This document shows, piece by piece, positions 25,917 through 34,592 of a DNA stretch of 64,000 nucleotides. The notes below the pieces were generated by a model. That model worked only from the letters and a program-made list of their open reading frames with translations, made no database searches and was not told the DNA's origin. Each line of letters opens with the position of its first letter. Positions within the stretch are counted from its first letter, which is position 1. This stretch comes from Pararhodobacter sp. (GTDB lineage: Bacteria > Pseudomonadota > Alphaproteobacteria > Rhodobacterales > Rhodobacteraceae), in NCBI RefSeq assembly GCF_034676545.1, contig NZ_JAUCBZ010000015.1, forward strand, positions 3,441,001 through 3,505,000, read 5' to 3'. The translations under genes and the position numbers were made by a program.

Positions 25917-26077
25917 TCTGATCCCCCGCATTTATTAAGTGTGAAGTTACGGACAGATTTCGGGTTAGGCAACGTGGGAAGTGGTAAAACAGGCAGCACC
26001 CCGCGACCATCCCGCAGCGCCAGCACCTTTGACAGTATGGCGGTAACGCCCGTATCGGACACCATGTCGATTTCCAT
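25904..26077 (-). CDS. Short reverse-strand ORF, weak
   Basis: A 57-aa open frame (TAILSKVLALRDGRG, VLPLPTLPNPKSVRNF) whose stop overlaps the start of the LprI-like gene. It has no good ribosome site. It could be a leader gene or the remnant of the phage genes seen just upstream. Confidence 0.3.
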   Translation of the reverse strand: MEIDMVSDTGVTAILSKVLALRDGRGVLPVLPLPTLPNPKSVRNFTLNKCGGSEWIG

Positions 26078-26123
26078 CGCGACCGAACGTAGTATTTGGG
26101 CTGGGAGCGGTCAACTGTTGTAC

Positions 26124-26429
26124 CTAGCACGAAGGTCGGCTCTGGCCGCTCTTGTCGACGAAGTCGGCAGCAAAGTTACTATCCCGCGCCGCATCCGAGG
26201 TCGGCTTGGAGCCCATCTTGGAGATTTCTTGTATTGCAGCCAATGACTGCTCCAGCTCCGACAGCGCGCCCCACCGCTCGGCCCGGCGGAAAACCTCAAG
26301 GATCACGGCATAGGTCTTGCCGCCGCCGCGCCCTCCGTCAAGCAGCAGGTCCCATTCGAGGGGCAGCGACAGGACGCGCGCCTGAAACGGCATAGGCGCA
26401 ATGTCGATGGTGGCGGGGTTGTGCATCAT
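26124..26429 (-). pseudogene. Large terminase fragment (N-terminal)
   Basis: The first ~45 residues (LSLPLEWDLLLDGGRGGGKT, YAVILEVFRRAERWG) carry the Walker A region of a phage large terminase ATPase of a family different from the GpA-type protein of this prophage. After that the sequence departs from terminase and ends 55 codons on. With the TerS relic at 27.2 kb it marks a broken packaging module of another phage. Confidence 0.6.
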
Positions 26430-26963
26430 TGGGATAGTATAGCCAAATCAGTGACATGCCGCTTTGGGAGATACTTGTTGCCTGACCTTGCCCAACTGAC
26501 CGCCGCCGAACTCCTCGCGCTCCATGCCCAGATAGGCGAGGAGCTGCGGTCGCGGGGCGTCGTGCGCACTGCCAACAACCCGACCGGCGACCTTGCCGAA
26601 CACCTGTTCTGCGCCGCCTTCGGCTGGACGCAGGCCCCGAACTCAGAGCGGGGATATGACGCGACCGGGCCGGACGGGACGCGCTTCCAGATCAAGGGGC
26701 GGCGGGTCCACCGGCGCAATCCTTCGCGCCAGCTATCGGCAATCCGCGACCTTGCGGGCGGGCACTTCGACGTGCTGGCGGGCGTGATCTTCGATGATGA
26801 CTTCTGCGTGGTCAGGGCGGCGCTGATCCCGCGCGGCGTGGTGGAGGCGCGGTCAACCTACGTCGCCCATACCAACAGCCATAAATTTATCCTTCGGGAG
26901 GACGTGTGGTCCGCCCCTGGGGTCCGCGACGTGACTGCCGAGGTGGCGGCGGCGATGCCCTAA
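26421..26963 (+). CDS. Small nuclease-fold protein, DUF6998-like
   Basis: A protein of about 160-180 aa. The core DLAEHLFCAAFGWTQ, GYDATGPDGTRFQIKGRRV and HFDVLAGVIFDDDFCVVRAA has the strand order and the D...QxK residues of a restriction-like fold, as in DUF6998-type proteins. TTG at 26475/26478 with GGGAG upstream is a likely start; the ATG at 26421 has none. It is the opposite strand of, and inserted between, the two terminase relics, so it may have replaced phage genes. Confidence 0.55.
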   Translation: MHHWDSIAKSVTCRFGRYLLPDLAQLTAAELLALHAQIGEELRSRGVVRTANNPTGDLAEHLFCAAFGWTQAPNSERGYDATGPDGTRFQIKGRRVHRRNPSRQLSAIRDLAGGHFDVLAGVIFDDDFCVVRAALIPRGVVEARSTYVAHTNSHKFILREDVWSAPGVRDVTAEVAAAMP

Positions 26964-27184
26964 CCCTTCCCCTTGATGAAATCTTCCAGCGCATCCGCAA
27001 TGATCCTGCGCGGATCACCGAACTCATAATGTGCAGCGTCTTGCTGGACTTCGTGGCTCACGCCCCCGTCCATCTTTGTTGGCTTCCCATCGACAAAGAC
27101 CTTGAGATGCCAGCCGTCCCCGTCGCTGACCATCTTGATTTCAAACGAGCGCCCCTCGTGATCGAACGTCTTAACAGTATGCAA
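26960..27184 (-). CDS. Small cargo protein, unknown
   Basis: A 74-aa protein with alternating strand pattern (TFDHEGRSFEIKMVSDG, WHLKVFVDGKPT) and a C-terminal helix (RRIIADALEDFIKG). It is convergent with the previous gene (4-base overlap). Possibly a single-domain phage accessory protein. Confidence 0.5.
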   Translation of the reverse strand: MHTVKTFDHEGRSFEIKMVSDGDGWHLKVFVDGKPTKMDGGVSHEVQQDAAHYEFGDPRRIIADALEDFIKGKG

Positions 27185-27218
27185 AAGTAACCCTCCCAGA
27201 ATGTCCGGGATGAACTTG

Positions 27219-27480
27219 TCACTTCTTCGGCGTCACGTCCACCAACTTGCGGTAGTCCTCGGGCGTCATGGCGGAGGGCAGGTTGATGTTGACCTGCGCG
27301 GCGCTGCCCTCCAAGGGCTCGCCCGTGCGGTACGAGTGGCAGGCCTTCGAGGCAATGATCACAGCGTTCACTTTACCGTCCATCGCCAGCTACTACAGCT
27401 TGGCAACGAGGCGGTCATGCTCGATGGCCCGGCTCCGGTCCAGCACCTTCTGAACCTCGGGTTGGCGCTCAATAGCCGAC
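27219..27480 (-). pseudogene. Small terminase-like relic with two in-frame TAG codons
   Basis: One frame encodes ERQPEVQKVLDRSRAIEHD, RLVAKL, then TAG TAG at 27390-27395, then MDGKVNAVIIASKACHSY, EPLEGSAAQVNINLPSAM and TPEDYRKLVDV. The pattern of a helical body followed by a VNxxLPxxMxPEDY end fits small terminase subunits of tailed phages. The double amber makes it a relic. A large-terminase fragment on the same strand lies 800 bases on. Confidence 0.5.
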
Positions 27481-27720
27481 ACTGGGCCGATAGCGGTTCT
27501 GTCCGCAGAGCGTGAGTTCGCTGCGTCCTTGATTTTGCAGTCGCAGCGAAAGTCCGGAATGACGGGCTGCATCGCAGCGGAGGTAGGCCCGGTCAATTGC
27601 CGGAATGGGCCGTCCACCGTAGGTCAGAAGCTTGACCCTGGCCGTCTCCGCGGGGCAAGAATTGGCACAACGGAACCAGTCGCAAGGTCTGCTATCGCTG
27701 AGGCCGATTGAGGAGATGTG

Positions 27721-28551
27721 ATGAACCCGGAAGCCGAGCTCGAACTGACAGCGTCGCGACACGACGTTCAGCGCCGTTTCGGGCTTTGTCTCCTGCGCCT
27801 GCAGGCCTATGAGATGCTGATGAAGGCCGTCGTCGCGGCACACGATATCTCCGCCCGGGCCGCCGACCTCGAGACAGTGCAGGCCGACCGGGTCGCGAAT
27901 TTCCATGGCAAAACACTTGGGACGGTGGCCGGCGAATTGCTGGGTTCTTTCGTAGTGGGGCCCGAAAGTCAGGGCGCCAGACCAGAAAGGGACGACGCCC
28001 CTTCCGTAAGCTACCGGGCGCAGATCATCCTTTCGGGCGGGGATTTCGAGAAAGCCGAGAGCGACATGCGGGATCTTGTCAAATTGCGCAACGACCTCGT
28101 CCATCATTTTCTTGGGCAGCATGACTTGGCCACCCACGAAAGCTGCCTGAAGGCGCAAGCCGCGTTGGCGCTGGCCTTGGACCGCATCACCCAAGCCTTT
28201 GGGGTCTTGCGCAGCTGGGCCGATGACCTGACGGAGATGCAGGGGCAAATGGCAGCCGCCCTCATGTCATCTGAGGTTCAAGACTATATTGTCGCCGGTC
28301 GCATCCCCTGGAACCTGACGCAAATCGCCCAAGCGCTGCACGAAGCAGCTCAGGAAACTGGAATTGACGGTTGGGCTCCTGTTGCCGCCGCTGTTCGGTG
28401 GGTGAACGCTCGTCATCCGGATGAACAGCCTGAAAACTATGGCTGCACAAGCTGGCGACAGGTTATTCACCAGTCGCGCCTCTTTGATTTACGGTATCTG
28501 ATGTCAGGTGGCTTACGCCAAGCCTGCTATCGCACCCGCCCCGCCAGCTGA
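27721..28551 (+). CDS. OST-HTH/LOTUS-domain protein
   Basis: A 276-aa protein from ATG 27721 (GAGGAG upstream). The N-terminal 180 residues are helical (LCLLRLQAYEMLMKAVVAAH and LVKLRNDLVHHFLG, a HEPN-like RxxxxH motif in RNDLVHH). The last 70 residues (DGWAPVAAAVRWVNARHPD, PENYGCTSWRQVIHQ) are an OST-HTH domain, which binds RNA. A HEPN-like domain joined to an RNA-binding module suggests an RNA-targeting toxin or defence factor; this is inference. Confidence 0.65.
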   Translation: MNPEAELELTASRHDVQRRFGLCLLRLQAYEMLMKAVVAAHDISARAADLETVQADRVANFHGKTLGTVAGELLGSFVVGPESQGARPERDDAPSVSYRAQIILSGGDFEKAESDMRDLVKLRNDLVHHFLGQHDLATHESCLKAQAALALALDRITQAFGVLRSWADDLTEMQGQMAAALMSSEVQDYIVAGRIPWNLTQIAQALHEAAQETGIDGWAPVAAAVRWVNARHPDEQPENYGCTSWRQVIHQSRLFDLRYLMSGGLRQACYRTRPAS

Positions 28552-29205
28552 CCACCATCGTTCCCGCAACGGACGGATCGAGGTGAGCCATGTGCCGCTA
28601 TCCCTTGAAATGAAACGCCCAAGGTAATTTCCGCCTCGCCCGACCCAGTTCGGATGGCCGCTTTCGTCTGCTGGCTCTTTTTGCTATCATCAGCACCTAA
28701 CCGACCGCTAGGGGCCGGTAGCGGCCACAGCCCCCCGGCATGGTTCCTCCCGAGCCCTATTCGTATACGGGGGGGCTGAGCGCGGCATTTCGCTAGCGCG
28801 TGGCTTTTTCACCGGGGAAGCCACTTGGAAGCCACCCCCACAGATCGCCTCGGCATTATGACTCATTATCAGTGACTTACCCGGCACGCAGCGCAGGCAA
28901 GGTGGATTTCTTTCGGAAGCCAGGGAAGCCACCTGACGGAAGCCACCCTCGCCGGTAGCCAGCATATAAAGGCACCTCTCGGCCAGGAGCTTTCGGACGT
29001 CTTCGAACACGTTGATTCCACGACAAAAAATGGATTGACATTTCTAGCCCTCTTGACCTACCTATTGATCATCGAAAGAATATTGCCCGCAGGTATCCCC
29101 TCGCTGGCGTTTTCATTTTTCCACATCGCGGATCCCGATTCTGCAGCTGCCACCCTTGGCCGCGCGCATCGGCTTGCCCGCCCTGCCCCACATGAAAGCG
29201 ACCCG
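28552..29205. repeat. Gene-free stretch with GGAAGCCACC repeats
   Basis: About 650 bases with no supported gene. Four near-copies of GGAAGCCAC(C) occur at about 28815, 28827, 28924 and 28938, in two close pairs. Their complement, GGTGGCTTCC, resembles the GGGTGGCA cores of the region at 19.1-19.6 kb. It lies before the methyltransferase operon and could hold its promoter and regulator sites. Confidence 0.5.
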
Positions 29206-30484
29206 ATGGACCTGGTTTTTGCGCCGAGCCAGATAGAAATCTTGGCCGATTGACCGGCTGCGCCCCTATGCCCGCAACGCCAAGGTTCACGGCACGGACC
29301 AGGTCGCCAAGATCGCGGCCAGCATGGCGAAGTTCGGCTGGACCGTGCCCTGCTTGGTGGCCGACGATGGCGAGCTGATCGCAGGGCATGGCCGTGTGTT
29401 GGCCGCCATCATGCTGGGGCTGCTCGACGTGCCTGTAATCCGGCTTGGCCACCTCGACGAAGCAGAGCGCCGCGCATACCGGATCGCCGACAACAAATTG
29501 ACCGAGTTGGGCGAATGGGACGAGGCCATGCTACGCGACGAGATCGCTGGGTTGCTGGCCGAGGATTTCGACCTGTCGCTGCTCGGGATCACCGACGAGG
29601 ATCTGGACGCGCTGCTGCGCGATCCCGATCAGGTCGAAGGCGGCGCGGTCGAGGGCGAGGATGACATTCCCGATCCGCCGGTCACGCCGGTGTCGGTGGC
29701 GGGCGACCTCTGGCAGCTCGGGTCGCCCCGGTCGCACCGGTCGCACCGGCTGATCTGCGGCGACAGCACGTCGGCTGATGTGGTCGGGCGGCTGTTGGGT
29801 GATGTGAAGCCACTCCTGATGGTCACCGACCCGCCTTACGGCGTGGAGTACGATCCGTCTTGGCGCAACCAGGCCGGTGCCGCCAAGACCAAGCGCACCG
29901 GCAAGGTGCTGAATGACGACCGGGCCGATTGGCGCGAAGCCTGGGCGCTGTTTCCCGGTGACGTAGCCTATGTCTGGCACGGCGCGCTGCACTCCTCGAC
30001 CGTGGCCGAGAGCCTGGCGGCAGCGGGGTTCGCTGTGCGCTCACAGATCATCTGGGCCAAGGACCGCCTCGTCCTTAGCCGCGGCGATTACCACTGGCAG
30101 CACGAACCCTGCTGGTATGCCGTGAAAAAGACCGGCAAGGGGCACTGGGCGGGCGACCGCAAGCAGACCACCCTCTGGCACATCTCCGGCAAGGACCAAG
30201 ACGCCGCCACGGTCCACGGCACGCAAAAGCCGGTGGAATGCATGCGCCGCCCGATCCTGAACAATTCCAGCCCGGGCCAGGCGGTGTTTGAACCCTTCAT
30301 GGGATCCGGCACCACGCTGATCGCGGCGGAAACCACCGGGCGGGTCTGCTTTGGCATCGAATTGAACCCGACCTATGTCGATGTGGCCATCGAGCGCTGG
30401 CAGCAATTTACCGGCGCCAATGCCGTGCTGGCTGATACCGGCGAGACCTTTGCCGACCTGAAGGCGAAAAGGCTGGCGGCATGA
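29206..30484 (+). pseudogene. ParB-like plus N6-adenine methyltransferase, frameshifted near start
   Basis: ATG 29206 gives MDLVFAPSQIEI, and one extra base at about 29241 moves the sense to the next frame, where WPIDRLRPYARNAKVHG continues the usual ParB N-terminus. Without the shift, ATG 29324 would start inside the domain. The rest is a ParB-type domain (LIAGHGRVLAAIMLG, YRIADNKLTELGEWDE) followed by a class-beta methyltransferase: DPPYGVEYD (motif IV) and, later, EPFMGSGTT (motif I). DPPY points to adenine-N6. It is coupled by ATGA to the next gene. The enzyme may still work, depending on the start used. Confidence 0.7.
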
Positions 30485-31845
30485 ATGCGCCCCTCCTGCC
30501 GGGCAGGATCGAACTCTGGCCCCTCGCCCGGCTGAAGCCCTACGCCAGAAACGCCAAGACCCACGATGCCAACCAGGTGGCGAAGATTGCCGCCAGCATG
30601 GCCGAGTTCGGCTGGACCGTGCCGGTGCTGGTCGCGGCCGACGGCGAGTTGATCGCTGGCCATGGTCGCATCCTAGCCGCCGCGCACCTCGGGCTGTCCG
30701 ATGCCCCGGTCATCGTCCTTGGGCATCTGACCGAAGCCCAGCGTCGGGCCTATCGGATCGCCGACAACAAACTGACCGAATTGGGCGGCTGGGATGAGGC
30801 GCTGCTGTTGCAGGAATTGCAGGCACTGTTGGCCGAGGATTTCGACCTCGGGCTGATCGGGATCCCCGAGGATGAACTGGACGCACTGCTGGCAGACGCT
30901 GACGACCGCCCTGCGATTTCTGATAATGCGGCCGATGCGATCCCGGCCCCGCCCGCTGATCCGATCACGAAGCCGGGCGACATCTGGGCGCTGGGCAAGC
31001 ATCGGCTGTGCTGCGGCGATGCCACCGATCCGGCCGCTGTCGCGAGGCTGATGCAGGGCGAACAAGCCCCGCTGATGTTCACATCACCGCCCTATGCCCA
31101 GCAGCGCGACTACGGGGCAGCCAAGGAAAAGGTCGGCGATTGGGATACGCTGATGCAGGGCGTGTTCGCCGCAGCGCCGGTCACCGCCGAGGCGCAGCTG
31201 CTGATCAACCTCGGCCTCGTGCATCGCGACAGCGAATGGCAACCCTATTGGGAAGGATGGGTGGAATGGATGCGCGGCTCTGGCTGGCGGCGGTTTGGAT
31301 GGTATGTTTGGGATCAGGGCCCTGGCTTGCCGGGCGATTGGAACGGCCGCCTGGCCCCGTCGCACGAGTTCATCTTCCACTTCAACCGCGCGCCCCGCAA
31401 ACCGCACAAGACCGTCCCGTCCAAGCACGCGGGCGAAACCCTCGGCGGCGGTGGGCTGCGCGGGGCCGACGGCACCGTGCATGCCAAGACCGGCACCGGC
31501 AACGCGATCCAAAGCCACCGCATCCCCGACAGCGTCTTCCGCATCATGCGCCACAAGGGTGGACTGGGTGCCGCCGGATCACATCCGGCCGTGTTTCCGG
31601 TTGCGCTGGTCGAGGCTGTACTGACGGCGTTTTCGGATCCGGGCGACCTGATCTATGAGCCGTTCTGCGGCTCCGGCACCCAGATCGTCGCCGCCGAACG
31701 CACTGGGCGGCGGTGTTTTGCGATGGAACTGGACCCGATCTATTGCGACGTGGCCGTGCGGCGGTGGGAGATGGCGACGGGGCGAAAGGCACAGCTGGAA
31801 AATCGTAACGAGACCACCTTTGGCAAGGAGACACGACAGAAATGA
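30481..31845 (+). CDS. ParB-like plus DNA methyltransferase (TSPPY type)
   Basis: A 454-aa protein with the same two-domain plan as its upstream neighbour: a ParB/sulfiredoxin domain (LIAGHGRILAAAHLG, YRIADNKLTELGGWDE) and a class-beta methyltransferase with TSPPYAQQRD and EPFCGSGTQIV. TSPPY in motif IV is typical of N4-cytosine enzymes, so the pair may modify two different bases. The ParB parts are similar enough to suggest tandem duplication followed by change of the catalytic half. Such genes lie just before packaging genes in many prophages. Confidence 0.87.
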   Translation: MNAPLLPGRIELWPLARLKPYARNAKTHDANQVAKIAASMAEFGWTVPVLVAADGELIAGHGRILAAAHLGLSDAPVIVLGHLTEAQRRAYRIADNKLTELGGWDEALLLQELQALLAEDFDLGLIGIPEDELDALLADADDRPAISDNAADAIPAPPADPITKPGDIWALGKHRLCCGDATDPAAVARLMQGEQAPLMFTSPPYAQQRDYGAAKEKVGDWDTLMQGVFAAAPVTAEAQLLINLGLVHRDSEWQPYWEGWVEWMRGSGWRRFGWYVWDQGPGLPGDWNGRLAPSHEFIFHFNRAPRKPHKTVPSKHAGETLGGGGLRGADGTVHAKTGTGNAIQSHRIPDSVFRIMRHKGGLGAAGSHPAVFPVALVEAVLTAFSDPGDLIYEPFCGSGTQIVAAERTGRRCFAMELDPIYCDVAVRRWEMATGRKAQLENRNETTFGKETRQK

Positions 31846-32351
31846 TTATCGACGCCCCAATCTGGCGAAACGCCGACCTCATACGGACCATTCCGATCAC
31901 ACGCGCGGACCTGAACCAAGCCATATCCCGGAACGACTTTCGGCCGGAAGACACGCCAAAGCCCGGAAAGGCGCGCTGGTATAGCTGGAGAGATGTTGTG
32001 GCGGTTGCGGCGGCACAGGACCTGCGCAAGCTCGGCTTTGGTCCGTCTGTCGCATTCGGGCTGGTGCAAGAACACCTGTCACCGTTTCTGCAGGATCGGA
32101 TCGATGCGCCGGATGATTGCGCCGGCGTGCTTTGGCTGATCCGCCCGAGTGACAACCACCTCACCTTTGAGGCCCCGTGTGAGTTCCTGCGTCATACCGA
32201 GTACGAGGAGCTGCTGATCGCGCCAAACGAGAACGCCTGCATCATCGTGAATGTGGGCCGCATTGCAGCGCGCGTGTTCAATGAATTGCAGGCGACCGAG
32301 ACCGCCAAGGTCATCCGAGAGGAATTTCAGATTCTGGGACCGGTGATATGA
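31842..32351 (+). CDS. Phage MerR-like HTH protein, unknown
   Basis: A 169-aa protein coupled to the methyltransferase by ATGA. Its start (TIPITRADLNQAISRNDFRP, ARWYSWRDVVAVAAAQDLRK, LGFGPSVAFGLVQEHL) looks like a MerR-type HTH with a specifying helix, and the C-terminal part has IIVNVGRIAARVFNEL. It probably binds DNA; the target is unknown. Confidence 0.65.
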   Translation: MIIDAPIWRNADLIRTIPITRADLNQAISRNDFRPEDTPKPGKARWYSWRDVVAVAAAQDLRKLGFGPSVAFGLVQEHLSPFLQDRIDAPDDCAGVLWLIRPSDNHLTFEAPCEFLRHTEYEELLIAPNENACIIVNVGRIAARVFNELQATETAKVIREEFQILGPVI

Positions 32352-32575
32352 CCCAGTCGCGCCGCATGTCGCTGATCGAGGCCATTACCAATGTGGCTGT
32401 GGGCTATGCGCTGGCGCTGGCGACCCAGATCGTGGTGTTCCCATGGTTCGGGCTGCATCCGAGCTTGGGCGAGAACCTTGCCATCAGCGCGATCTTCGTG
32501 GGTATCTCCTTGCTGCGCAGCTACACTCTTCGCCGCCTTTTCGAACGCTGGTGCTCTCGCACACGTCGCAGATGA
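32348..32575 (+). CDS. Phage membrane protein, DUF7220-like
   Basis: A 75-aa protein overlapping the preceding stop. Two membrane helices (AITNVAVGYALALATQIVVF and NLAISAIFVGISLLRSY) with the SLIE start and a basic Cys-containing end fit the DUF7220 family of small phage membrane proteins. The role is unknown; it lies far from the lysis genes, so it is not an obvious holin. Confidence 0.75.
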   Translation: MTQSRRMSLIEAITNVAVGYALALATQIVVFPWFGLHPSLGENLAISAIFVGISLLRSYTLRRLFERWCSRTRRR

Positions 32576-32595
32576 TCCGAGCGTACAGCAGGGCT

Positions 32596-33114
32596 TCAGG
32601 CCGCGTCCAACCTGTACACGGTGCCTCTGCCATCGACCTTTTCAGAGGCAATGGGAAGGCCCAGCTTCTTTTTCAGCGCACCGGAGATCATGCCGCGCAC
32701 CGAATGAGCCATCCAGCCAGTCTCCGCCACGATCTCGGTGATCGCCGCACCTTCGGGGCGCTGCAGCAGCGCAATGATCTGGGCCTGCTTGGTGCCGGTG
32801 CGGATATGGACCGGTTTCGGAGTGCCCGCTGCGGTCGGCTGCGGGTCCGCCACCGGCTCGATCCCGATGGCCAGCAGCCCCGCATCGGTGACAACCAACG
32901 TGGTGCCATGGCCATCGCCAGTCTCGCGCCAAAGGGGTTCGCCGCAACGCAGGTTTGCCTCGACTTCTTCAAGCCAGCCGTGTGCGATCATCCTGGCGAC
33001 AGCCATCTTCGCCGCCGCACCGGCCAGCCCCTTGGGCAGCGGAAGGGCGATGTTGTCGGTGCGCTGGGCCGCTGCGGTGAGGATAATGGTCTGGGTGTCG
33101 GTGAGTTTCGGCAT
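32596..33114 (-). CDS. DUF3489 protein
   Basis: A 172-aa protein from ATG 33114 (AGGA upstream), an internal start that gives the family's usual MPKLTDTQTIILTAAAQR. The C-terminal part (TKQAQIIALLQRPEGAAITE, TGWMAHSVRGMISGALKKKL) is the DUF3489 winged-helix segment. The longer start at 33162 overlaps the upstream gene and has GGAGG, so it stays possible. DUF3489 proteins occur widely in alphaproteobacterial phages. It is the last gene of a reverse-strand cluster. Confidence 0.82.
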   Translation of the reverse strand: MPKLTDTQTIILTAAAQRTDNIALPLPKGLAGAAAKMAVARMIAHGWLEEVEANLRCGEPLWRETGDGHGTTLVVTDAGLLAIGIEPVADPQPTAAGTPKPVHIRTGTKQAQIIALLQRPEGAAITEIVAETGWMAHSVRGMISGALKKKLGLPIASEKVDGRGTVYRLDAA

Positions 33115-33151
33115 GGTGGGATCCTGTTTGATCTGGTGGCGCTGGGCGGGA

Positions 33152-33379
33152 TCAAGCTGCATGCTCGCCCTCCATGAAGGCGCTGTCCGTGATCTGGCGC
33201 AGCAGGCTGGCGTAGTGGTTCAGAGTGCCCACATCGCCCCAGTTGATCTCGTCTGGGTGGGTCTCGAAATGCTCTGAGCTGAGCGCGGTCAGCCGTTCCA
33301 GCATCGCGTCAATCTGGAGCTTGGTGGTCATGAAAGCGTCGAGGGCTTTGGAATTGTCGGTGGCGCGGCGGGTTGTCAT
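33152..33379 (-). CDS. Small phage protein of the reverse cluster
   Basis: A 75-aa protein from ATG 33379. It is helical (ALDAFMTTKLQIDAMLERL, NWGDVGTLNHYASLLRQI) and acidic at the end. A more distant ATG at 33460 has no better ribosome site. Belongs to the seven-gene reverse cluster 32.6-34.8 kb, conserved in similar prophages. Function unknown. Confidence 0.65.
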   Translation of the reverse strand: MTTRRATDNSKALDAFMTTKLQIDAMLERLTALSSEHFETHPDEINWGDVGTLNHYASLLRQITDSAFMEGEHAA

Positions 33380-33480
33380 GGCTTGGTTTCCGGGGTGAGT
33401 TGCATCGTTTTCCTGTGACAACCATCGCTCTGGTGCAGAGATTGTCGTAGTTGAATCCAAGCAATTTCATGGCTTTGTGA

Positions 33481-33843
33481 TCATGATATCTGGTGTGGAT
33501 CGATCAGCGCAGCCTGCTCGGCCTCGTGCCGCTGCGCCGCGTCGGGCGGGTCGCGGCGTGCGTTGACCATGGCCACGAAGAGCGCGCGAGCGACGGCTGC
33601 CACCTCGTCGGCGCCGACGCAGGAAAGATCGGCATCGTGGATGGCGATGGGCTCGCCCAGATCGGTCAGCGCATAGAGCGTGGCGAACTCCGCCTCGGTC
33701 GGGTCGCAGGTAGCGGTGTCGCGGTCGTGCTCGGATACGGCCACGCTGCGGCAAAAGCGCAGATCGAAGCCGATGGCACACTCGCGGCGTGCTAGATCCG
33801 CGAGGGTCTCACCTTCGGGCAGGCAATTGAGGGGCAGCATCAT
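33481..33843 (-). CDS. Phage protein of the reverse cluster, unknown
   Basis: A 120-aa acidic protein with several cysteines (ECAIGFDLRFCRSVAVSEHD, TCDPTEAEFATLYALTDLG) and a helical alanine-rich end (EVAAVARALFVAMVNARR). Its start overlaps the upstream stop (ATGA). No recognised domain. Confidence 0.65.
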   Translation of the reverse strand: MMLPLNCLPEGETLADLARRECAIGFDLRFCRSVAVSEHDRDTATCDPTEAEFATLYALTDLGEPIAIHDADLSCVGADEVAAVARALFVAMVNARRDPPDAAQRHEAEQAALIDPHQIS

Positions 33844-34139
33844 GGCACGAGCCTTTCAAAGCTATCAGGGATGATCTCGGCCCAAACGCCGTCCTGCCAG
33901 ATGTAGAGGTGACAGAACTGGCAGGTTGGGCGCGGCAAGAGAATTGGGTCGCGGGGGTGCTCAAACCCCTCGATCTCATCAGCGCGCACTTGCCGGATCT
34001 CGCGTGCGGCGAGGATGTCTTCGGGTGTCCAGCGCGCCAGTGCGGGCAACATGTGGCCGGGGTAGCCATCATAGTGGATGTAAACATGGGCCCATTCCTC
34101 GGGGCCGGTCTGGATGGCGATCTGCGCGCGCGTGCTCAT
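33840..34139 (-). CDS. Phage protein of the reverse cluster, unknown
   Basis: A 99-aa protein from ATG 34139; the open frame extends 400 bases further, but that part is low-complexity. It has AQIAIQTGPEEWAHVYIHYD, GHMLPALARWTPEDI and a C-terminal PTCQFCHLYIW that may hold a metal through its two cysteines and His. Similar proteins in phages respond to no known function. Confidence 0.65.
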   Translation of the reverse strand: MSTRAQIAIQTGPEEWAHVYIHYDGYPGHMLPALARWTPEDILAAREIRQVRADEIEGFEHPRDPILLPRPTCQFCHLYIWQDGVWAEIIPDSFERLVP

Positions 34140-34150
34140 AGGGTCAGCCC

Positions 34151-34369
34151 TCAGATCAATTGCAGGCTCGCCAGCACAGTGCTGGCGGCGGCAAGCTGGG
34201 CAGTCGGCAATTCGATCTTGAGGTGCGAGAAGACGTTCGAAGCTTCGGCTGCGATCCCCTCTTCGCGCAGCGCGGCTTCGATCATTTGCGCAGCGGCGTC
34301 CGGGCCTTTGGTGTTGAGAGGATCGGGCAGCGTGGCGTGGTCGATGCGAATTGTGGTGGTGGCAATCAT
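34151..34369 (-). CDS. Small phage protein of the reverse cluster
   Basis: A 72-aa protein (TIRIDHATLPDPLNTKG, AAQMIEAALREEGIAAEASN) with a beta start and helical end. It overlaps the upstream gene by 4 bases. Function unknown. Confidence 0.6.
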   Translation of the reverse strand: MIATTTIRIDHATLPDPLNTKGPDAAAQMIEAALREEGIAAEASNVFSHLKIELPTAQLAAASTVLASLQLI

Positions 34370-34590
34370 GATCTTGTCCTTTCAGGATTGGGGCGGGCGA
34401 CAGCGCCTGCGCGGCGTCCGGCTTCATAGGCCTCTTCAAGTGCATGGCGGATCGCCCAGACGGCGACATTGTGGAAATCGAGACGGTCACGATTGCGGGT
34501 CTCCAGCGTCTCGATGAAGAACCGGCGCTGGGCGATATCAAAGATCAGCGCATCACGGGCGGCGGTCGGATTGGCTTTGCGGCTCGCCAT
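34366..34590 (-). CDS. Small phage protein, DUF6900-like
   Basis: A 74-aa protein from ATG 34590: an N-terminal basic helix, then LIFDIAQRRFFIETLETRN, DFHNVAVWAIRHALEEAYEA and GRRAG. The FHxxxVWAIRxALEEAYEAG pattern matches small DUF6900-type phage proteins, whose role is unknown. The long open frame to 34866 is shadow sequence. Confidence 0.65.
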   Translation of the reverse strand: MASRKANPTAARDALIFDIAQRRFFIETLETRNRDRLDFHNVAVWAIRHALEEAYEAGRRAGAVARPNPERTRS

Positions 34591-34592
34591 GC

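Noticed and set aside
33840..34541. A 233-aa reverse-strand protein
   Set aside because: Only the last 99 residues look coding; the front part overlaps two other small genes and has no protein-like composition.
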